NCBI GenBank assembly: GCA_964619265.1
Contig: CAZUCE010000049.1
Coordinates: 1 to 28,477, forward strand
From: CAZUCE01 sp964619265
GTDB lineage: Bacteria > Planctomycetota > UBA1135 > GCA-002686595
Length of the DNA: 28,477 nucleotides
Direction: 5' to 3'
A program made the translations under genes and the position numbers. Below are positions 25,189-28,477 of this stretch, piece after piece. Within the stretch, counting starts at the first letter, position 1. Every line of letters begins with the position of its first letter. The notes under the pieces are model-generated. The model searched no databases. It was not told the DNA's origin and worked only from the letters and a program-made list of their open reading frames with translations.

Positions 25189-26004
25189 ATGAACATCCAA
25201 AAAGACAAGAACCGGCGCCTTGTGGAGACCGAGGTCGAGATCCGAGCTTCCCCCGAGGCGATCTGGGAGGCCATCGCTACCGGATCCGGAATCAAAGCCT
25301 GGTTCATGGCGATGGAGACCGAATTCGACGCGCGTGTGGGCGGAGAAGTGCGCACCAAGCTGGGCGAGGAGTTGGTGCCTATCGCAAAAATCACGGCTTG
25401 GAATCCGCCCCACGAGTTCGCCACCGAGGGGGAGAACTCCTTTGGCCCCGGTTCGCCGAAGATCGGTTACGAGTGGAAGGTTGAGGCGAAGGGAGAAGGA
25501 GTCTGCGTCTTGCGACTCACCCAGACCCTGTTCACCGACCAGGACTCATGGGATACGCAGGTCGAAGACACCGCGGCTGGATGGCCCGCGTTTTTTCATG
25601 TGCTGCGCAACTACGTGGAGCGCTACGCCGGAAAGCCGAGCGCCGTCGTCCAAGCCATGGGCCCGATCCCAGGCTCCAAGGACGAGGCCTTCGAGCGCCT
25701 GGCTGGGGCGCTGGGCGTGGGCGAGATCAACCAAGGAGCCATCGTCGATTGCAAGGCGAATGGAGCGCCCGCCTTTTCCGGCGAGATCGAAGACGTGGTC
25801 CACGGCCGCAGCAACCGGATCATGATTCGCCTGGAACAGCCCTGCCCTGGCACCGGCTGGATCGGCGTAGGTCCGATCGGAGGCCAGATGACCGCGATTG
25901 CCACCTTCTACTACTACGGTGAGAACGCAGCCGCGGCGAGCGAACGCGATCAGCCGCAAATCACAAATTGGCTGCGGGCGTTCGGTGGCGCTCCGCAGTC
26001 GTAA
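25189..26004 (+). CDS. SRPBCC (AHSA1-like) domain protein
   Basis: This 271-residue, probably cytoplasmic protein starts with the SRPBCC opening LVETEVEIRASPEAIWEAIATGSGIKAWF. It continues with ARVGGEVRTKLGEELVPIAKITAWNPPHEFA and GWPAFFHVLRNYVERYAG, typical of AHSA1/CalC-type members that bind hydrophobic ligands in a helix-grip fold. That domain fills about residues 10-150. A second half (about 155-271) with KDEAFERLAGALGV and TAIATFYYYG is not assigned and may be a degenerate repeat of the fold. No ligand can be named. The ATG at 25189 was chosen because the domain begins 12 residues later. AGGA lies only two bases upstream, too close for an ideal ribosome binding site. No gene partner is evident; a broken VCBS fragment follows. 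Confidence 0.82.
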   Translation: MNIQKDKNRRLVETEVEIRASPEAIWEAIATGSGIKAWFMAMETEFDARVGGEVRTKLGEELVPIAKITAWNPPHEFATEGENSFGPGSPKIGYEWKVEAKGEGVCVLRLTQTLFTDQDSWDTQVEDTAAGWPAFFHVLRNYVERYAGKPSAVVQAMGPIPGSKDEAFERLAGALGVGEINQGAIVDCKANGAPAFSGEIEDVVHGRSNRIMIRLEQPCPGTGWIGVGPIGGQMTAIATFYYYGENAAAASERDQPQITNWLRAFGGAPQS

Positions 26005-26061
26005 AGCTCCAGCGTCAGCTTCCGAGGCCAGTGCCCAAGCACCCGGGGCAGGCGACCAGGT

Positions 26062-26364
26062 TTGCTTGGCACTCGAATTCACCTGGTGCCGGGGAAGGTG
26101 TCGCCCGATGGGAGGGCGATCGGGGACCTGGATCAGGACGGCTTCTCGGAGCTTGCCGTGGCGAACAAGTTCCCCACCTATGCGTCGGTGCTGTTGGGCA
26201 GCGGCGACGGGACCTTTGGTTCAGCGATGAAGTTCGGGGTAGGCGCCGCAGCCGACTCGGTCGTGATCGGGGACCTGAATCAAGACGGCGTACCGGACCT
26301 CGCCTCTGCGGACAGATCTGGCGATCGTGTGTCCGTAATACTCAATCGGATTCTGGAACCGTGA
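26062..26364 (+). pseudogene. Fragment of an FG-GAP/VCBS repeat protein
   Basis: About 100 codons open from a TTG at 26062 encode two tandem VCBS repeats, GDLDQDGFSELAVANK and GDLNQDGVPDLASADR. Each is followed by the usual blade strand (SVLLGSGDGTFG, VSVILNRI). There is no signal peptide, no good start and no ribosome binding site, and two repeats are too few for a propeller. It therefore looks like the tail of a decayed gene whose 5' end is lost. The repeats use DxDQDG wording, unlike the DxDGDG loops of the two VCBS genes at 9658-12860, so it is not a recent copy of them. A short intact protein is possible but less likely. Confidence 0.6.
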
Positions 26365-26410
26365 TCGGTCTCTCGCACAGCCTCGGCGCCTAGCAGCCCG
26401 TGGCAAACGA

Positions 26411-26474
26411 CCCGCCGCCGCTGGCGCGGCGGGAGTCGTCGTGGATCGCCTCTTCGCGGGGCGATTCAACGACG
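26411..26474. repeat. Two adjacent hairpins after the VCBS fragment
   Basis: The first pairs CCCGCCGC (26411-26418) with GCGGCGGG (26426-26433), with flanking ACGA/TCGT. The second pairs CGTCGT (26437-26442) with ACGACG (26469-26474) and, inside, ATCGCC (26445-26450) with GGCGAT (26460-26465). They may be terminators left from the lost gene or ends of a decayed mobile element; no T-run is present. Confidence 0.5.
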
Positions 26475-26617
26475 CTGCTCTGACGGCCGCTTCGAGGGCC
26501 TTGGCGCGCGCGAGGGGAGCGCTGGCGTGCCTTGAGTTTTGGTGCGCAAAGGCCTGCGGCAGTGCCGGGTGCCGGTTCCCATGGCGCGAGCTGGCTCGTG
26601 GGGGGGCAAGCGCCCCC

Positions 26618-26646
26618 TTGCCGCCTGGACGTCCATTCGCTACACC
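26618..26646 (+). promoter_or_regulatory. Candidate promoter of tRNA-Trp
   Basis: TTGCCG (26618-26623) and TACACC (26641-26646) are spaced by 17 bases, about 60 bases ahead of the tRNA. The -10 match is poor (three of six). The position is suitable but support is weak. Confidence 0.3.
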
Positions 26647-26705
26647 TTTCGTCGAGGTCGGCCCGGTGGCGCTCCCTAGCGGGAGTCTCCGGACCCTCGA
26701 CCCCA

Positions 26706-26781
26706 AGGGCAGTAGCTCCAACGGTAGAGCGGTTGATTCCAAATCAATAGGTTGGGGGTTCGAATCCCTCCTGCCCTGCCA
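26706..26781 (+). tRNA. tRNA-Trp (anticodon CCA)
   Basis: A complete cloverleaf folds: acceptor AGGGCAG/CTGCCCT (7 perfect pairs), D-stem GCTC/GAGC, anticodon stem GTTGA/TCAAT with loop TTCCAAA, 5-base variable loop and T-arm GGGGG-TTCGAAT-CCCTC. The anticodon CCA reads UGG. Discriminator G and the 3' CCA (26779-26781) are encoded. In many bacteria this tRNA precedes secE-nusG; here rsmG follows 141 bases later on the same strand. Confidence 0.96.
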
Positions 26782-26922
26782 CCCCTCCGAGGCCGATATC
26801 GCCAAGACCAGACCCTCACGGGCGGCCGTCCTGAGTGCTCCGGCTTCGGTCCCCAGACCTCAAGGATCCGCTCCCATCCGGGTCCGCGCGCCTCGAGTTT
26901 CAAGAACACCCTGCGACTACCT

Positions 26923-27816
26923 ATGCTCCCTTCGCCCGACGAAGAGCCGCTTTCCGAAGACGAAGTTTCCGGAGAGGAAGAGGAGACCGAGCTGGCTGGG
27001 TCGGACGACCTCGATGACCTGGGGGTTGAGGACGACGGACCGCGCGAGCGGGGCAAGTCCAAGGGAGAGCCGGAGGAAGACCCCAAGGTGGTCGAGGCTC
27101 GCAAGCAGGCCGAGGACGGTGAGGACGAGCCGGACCCCAAAGCCGCCAAGACCCCGATTCCCAGCGAGGACGAGCTGCTCGCTGCGATGCGCTGGGCCTT
27201 CGAAAAAGAGGAGGTCTTGCCCGGTGTTCTCGAGAGCTACGCCAAGCACGCGCGCCTTGTCGCCGAGGGCAACCGCCGCATGAACCTGACGGCGATCCTC
27301 GAGCCGAAGGAAGTCGCGGTGAAGCACTATCTGGACTCCTGGCGCGGCGCTCGCCTACTGCCGCTGATGGGGCGGTCCGTGCTCGACATCGGATCCGGTG
27401 CGGGCTTTCCTGGGATGCCGACGGCTCTCGCCGAGGACATGTGCAAAGTCGTGATGGTGGATTCTCGCAAGAAGAAGGCGGAGTTCATGGCCGAGACGAT
27501 CGAGCAGATGGGCGTGAAGAACGCTTCGGCGGTCTGGTCGCGAGGGGAGGACTATCTGCTTTCCAACAAGGTGAACGTCGTCCTCGTCCGCGGGCTCAGT
27601 TCGGTTCGGGAGAACGTGCGCATGCTGCGAAAGGTGCGCCACGCGTTCTCCGACCTAGTCCTGTTCAAAGGACCTTCCTGGTCCCGCGAGATGCGAGCCG
27701 CCGAGCGCGAGGCCGAACGCCTTGGCTTCCACCTGGACACGGTCCTCGAGCACGAGCTTCCCGAGGAAATGGGCAAACGCGCGCTTTTGGTCTACCGGGC
27801 TCCCGGCGCCCAATGA
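26923..27816 (+). CDS. rsmG: 16S rRNA (guanine-527-N7) methyltransferase RsmG, acidic extension
   Basis: This 297-residue SAM-dependent enzyme methylates N7 of G527 in 16S rRNA. The core (about residues 82-297) shows NRRMNLTAI (117-125), VKHYLDSW (133-140), SAM motif I SVLDIGSGAGFPGMP (152-166), VVMVDSRKKKAEFM and VLFKGPSW, matching the family. The usual length is about 205-240. Residues 1-80 are an added, very acidic and probably disordered segment (SEDEVSGEEEETELAGSDDL and so on). Codon wording is GC-rich like the core, so it is probably translated; the ATG at 26923 begins it, while ATG codon 89 would cut into the core helix. No ribosome binding site is seen at 26923. It overlaps a tiny membrane ORF by four bases at its end. 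Confidence 0.93.
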   Translation: MLPSPDEEPLSEDEVSGEEEETELAGSDDLDDLGVEDDGPRERGKSKGEPEEDPKVVEARKQAEDGEDEPDPKAAKTPIPSEDELLAAMRWAFEKEEVLPGVLESYAKHARLVAEGNRRMNLTAILEPKEVAVKHYLDSWRGARLLPLMGRSVLDIGSGAGFPGMPTALAEDMCKVVMVDSRKKKAEFMAETIEQMGVKNASAVWSRGEDYLLSNKVNVVLVRGLSSVRENVRMLRKVRHAFSDLVLFKGPSWSREMRAAEREAERLGFHLDTVLEHELPEEMGKRALLVYRAPGAQ

Positions 27817-27923
27817 GCAGCGGCATCCCTCTGTGGGTTTGGATCGTCGGCGGTTTCGCTCTGGTCACCGGAATCCTCGTTGTCCTCGCGATCCGCGGCT
27901 ACCCCGAAGACGGCTCCTTCTAA
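27813..27923 (+). CDS. 36-residue single-pass membrane peptide coupled to rsmG
   Basis: A small frame beginning ATGAGC overlaps the rsmG stop as ATGA and runs to TAA at 27921-27923. The 36-residue product has a short polar N-terminus (MSSGIPL), one continuous hydrophobic helix of about 20 residues (VWIVGGFALVTGILVVLAIR) and a short acidic tail (GYPEDGSF). The hydrophobic helix and the exact four-base overlap, a pattern used repeatedly in this window, support a real gene. No Shine-Dalgarno is visible, so translation would depend on rsmG ribosomes. I do not recognise a family. A chance open frame remains possible at this length. Confidence 0.55.
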   Translation: MSSGIPLWVWIVGGFALVTGILVVLAIRGYPEDGSF

Positions 27924-28233
27924 GGGGCGCGCGGTGCCGCACGCCGCGAATCGGCAAGCGCAGCGCTCCGAACTCAGGCCGGGCAGCCTTCGCGAAAGCC
28001 TGCTCTTCGGCAACTCGCGCTCGCGCGCAGGGCAAACGCGTGAAGCTCGCGAGCCAGGGCCCGCTTCGGGTGCGACCCGGTCCTTGACTCAAGGGTCGAG
28101 CTACCGCTCAAAGGCCAAGGCGCAAGCCGCTCGAGCGGTTGGGCCACGCGGAAACACAGGGAGTTTCCGGCGGAACCGAAAGATCTGGCTCCTCGCCAGT
28201 GACCTCCTCACACCGCGCCCCGTTCACAGCACT
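27924..28233. other. Gene-free stretch with short inverted repeats
   Basis: No convincing ORF is present. Visible structures are CCTTG-ACT-CAAGG (28082-28094), the 12-base palindrome CCGCTCGAGCGG (28127-28138) and GGAAAC/GTTTCC (28150-28168). One may terminate the rsmG unit, but none has a T-run. Confidence 0.45.
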
Positions 28234-28294
28234 CCCTCACAACGAATCAGCCGCGGGTGGGCAAAGCCCAGCCGCGGCTGTTTCGTTGTGAGGG
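28234..28294 (-). terminator. Long rod-like hairpin at the tRNA-Leu 3' end
   Basis: A 13-base arm CCCTCACAACGAA (28234-28246) pairs perfectly with TTCGTTGTGAGGG (28282-28294). After a 2x2 mismatch, AGCCGCGG (28249-28256) pairs with CCGCGGCT (28272-28279). After another 2x2 mismatch, GGGC/GCCC closes a three-base loop. It starts three bases beyond the tRNA-Leu 3' end on the minus strand. A terminator or processing signal is likely, but no T-run follows. Confidence 0.6.
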
Positions 28295-28297
28295 GGG

Positions 28298-28381
28298 TGC
28301 CCGAGGGGGGAGTCGAACCCCCACCTCCTTGCGGAGACATGGACCTGAACCATGCGCGTCTACCAATTCCGCCACCCGGGC
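28298..28381 (-). tRNA. tRNA-Leu (anticodon CAG)
   Basis: An 84-base class II tRNA reads on the minus strand. Acceptor GCCCGGG pairs with CTCGGGC (one G-U). The D-arm contains GGCGGAATTGGTAGACGC. The anticodon stem CATGG/CCATG carries loop TTCAGGT, so the anticodon is CAG (codon CUG). A long variable arm (CTCC/GGAG) is present, as expected for leucine, and the T-arm contains GGTTCGACTCC. The discriminator is A at 28298. The next bases are CCC, so the 3' CCA is not encoded and must be added. Confidence 0.95.
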
Positions 28382-28398
28382 ACGGGGGGAGGCGCAGG

Positions 28399-28427
28399 AA
28401 ACTACTGGCGCGCCGGGGGCGCGTCAA
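28399..28427 (-). promoter_or_regulatory. Candidate sigma-70-type promoter of tRNA-Leu
   Basis: On the minus strand TTGACG (28427-28422; five of six matches) is followed after 17 bases by TAGTTT (28404-28399; three of six). The -10 lies 17 bases before the tRNA 5' end, giving a leader of about 10 bases. This is the best-matching promoter in the window. Confidence 0.6.
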
Positions 28428-28477
28428 CGGCCTCACTCTGGAAAGGCTGGCTCGCCCTGTCCGGCGCGCACCTGGAC

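Larger units (their letters stand above)
26365..26705. other. Gene-free stretch between VCBS fragment and tRNA-Trp
   Basis: This stretch holds two strong hairpins at 26411-26474 and a weak GGCAA/TTGCC repeat near 26606-26622. A candidate tRNA promoter lies at 26618-26646. No ORF looks coding; the plus-strand open frame from 26441 runs straight through the tRNA and is rejected. Confidence 0.5.

Noticed and set aside
26385..26410. TAGCAGCCCGTGG resembling an insertion-sequence end
   Set aside because: No matching inverted end, transposase or target duplication was found nearby; the likeness is a short string only.
26441..27283. 280-codon plus-strand open frame across the tRNA-Trp gene
   Set aside because: It passes straight through a complete tRNA and then lies out of frame with rsmG, so it is not a gene.
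28224..28436. 70-codon minus-strand frame over tRNA-Leu
   Set aside because: It covers the tRNA and its hairpin, so it is not a protein gene.

Overview
The window is a 28.5 kb, very GC-rich bacterial chromosomal segment that is mostly housekeeping with a few accessory operons. No phage, CRISPR array, intact insertion sequence or rRNA was seen. The mix of features fits a Planctomycetota or related PVC-type bacterium: secreted proteins with FG-GAP/VCBS beta-propeller repeats, a very long GreA protein (long forms are known in Chlamydia), few Shine-Dalgarno sequences, and many tightly overlapping genes. This placement is an inference from gene content; no rRNA is present to settle it.

Layout. 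Positions 38-3880 (minus strand): a three-gene unit of a histidine-phosphatase lipoprotein, a GT-C-like multi-pass membrane protein and the short glutamyl-Q tRNA synthetase GluQ-RS. Positions 4009-6540 (minus): an ArsR-type regulator fused to a SAM methyltransferase domain (SahR-like) followed by ahcY. A palindrome lies inside the promoter ahead of the regulator. Positions 6789-12860 (plus): a four-gene, translationally coupled unit of a fused ABC ATPase-permease, a PDZ lipoprotein and two exported VCBS-repeat proteins. A bidirectional terminator separates it from a convergent 727-residue GreA fusion (12975-15158, minus) and an RlmI-like rRNA methyltransferase (15452-16660, minus).

Positions 16787-21335 (plus): an overlapping three-gene unit of an amidohydrolase-fold protein that has lost all its metal ligands, a tRNA-dihydrouridine synthase, and a BaiN/HI0933-family flavoprotein. 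Positions 21565-22680 (minus): an exported protein of unknown function. A hairpin-rich gap of about 440 bases follows, then PcnB poly(A) polymerase (23119-24879, minus). Positions 25189-26004 (plus): an SRPBCC protein, followed by a broken VCBS fragment and hairpins. The right end holds tRNA-Trp(CCA), rsmG with an acidic extension, a coupled 36-residue membrane peptide, and tRNA-Leu(CAG) on the minus strand with a long hairpin next to its 3' end.

The common theme is RNA metabolism: tRNA and rRNA modification, polyadenylation, transcript-cleavage rescue and SAM/SAH recycling. Two less ordinary systems sit among it, the ABC-PDZ-VCBS export unit and the pseudo-amidohydrolase operon. Several first-in-operon genes have a -10-like hexamer 6-9 bases before the start codon and no ribosome binding site, which suggests leaderless transcripts. 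Several internal genes instead carry a GGAG-type site exactly 8 bases upstream.
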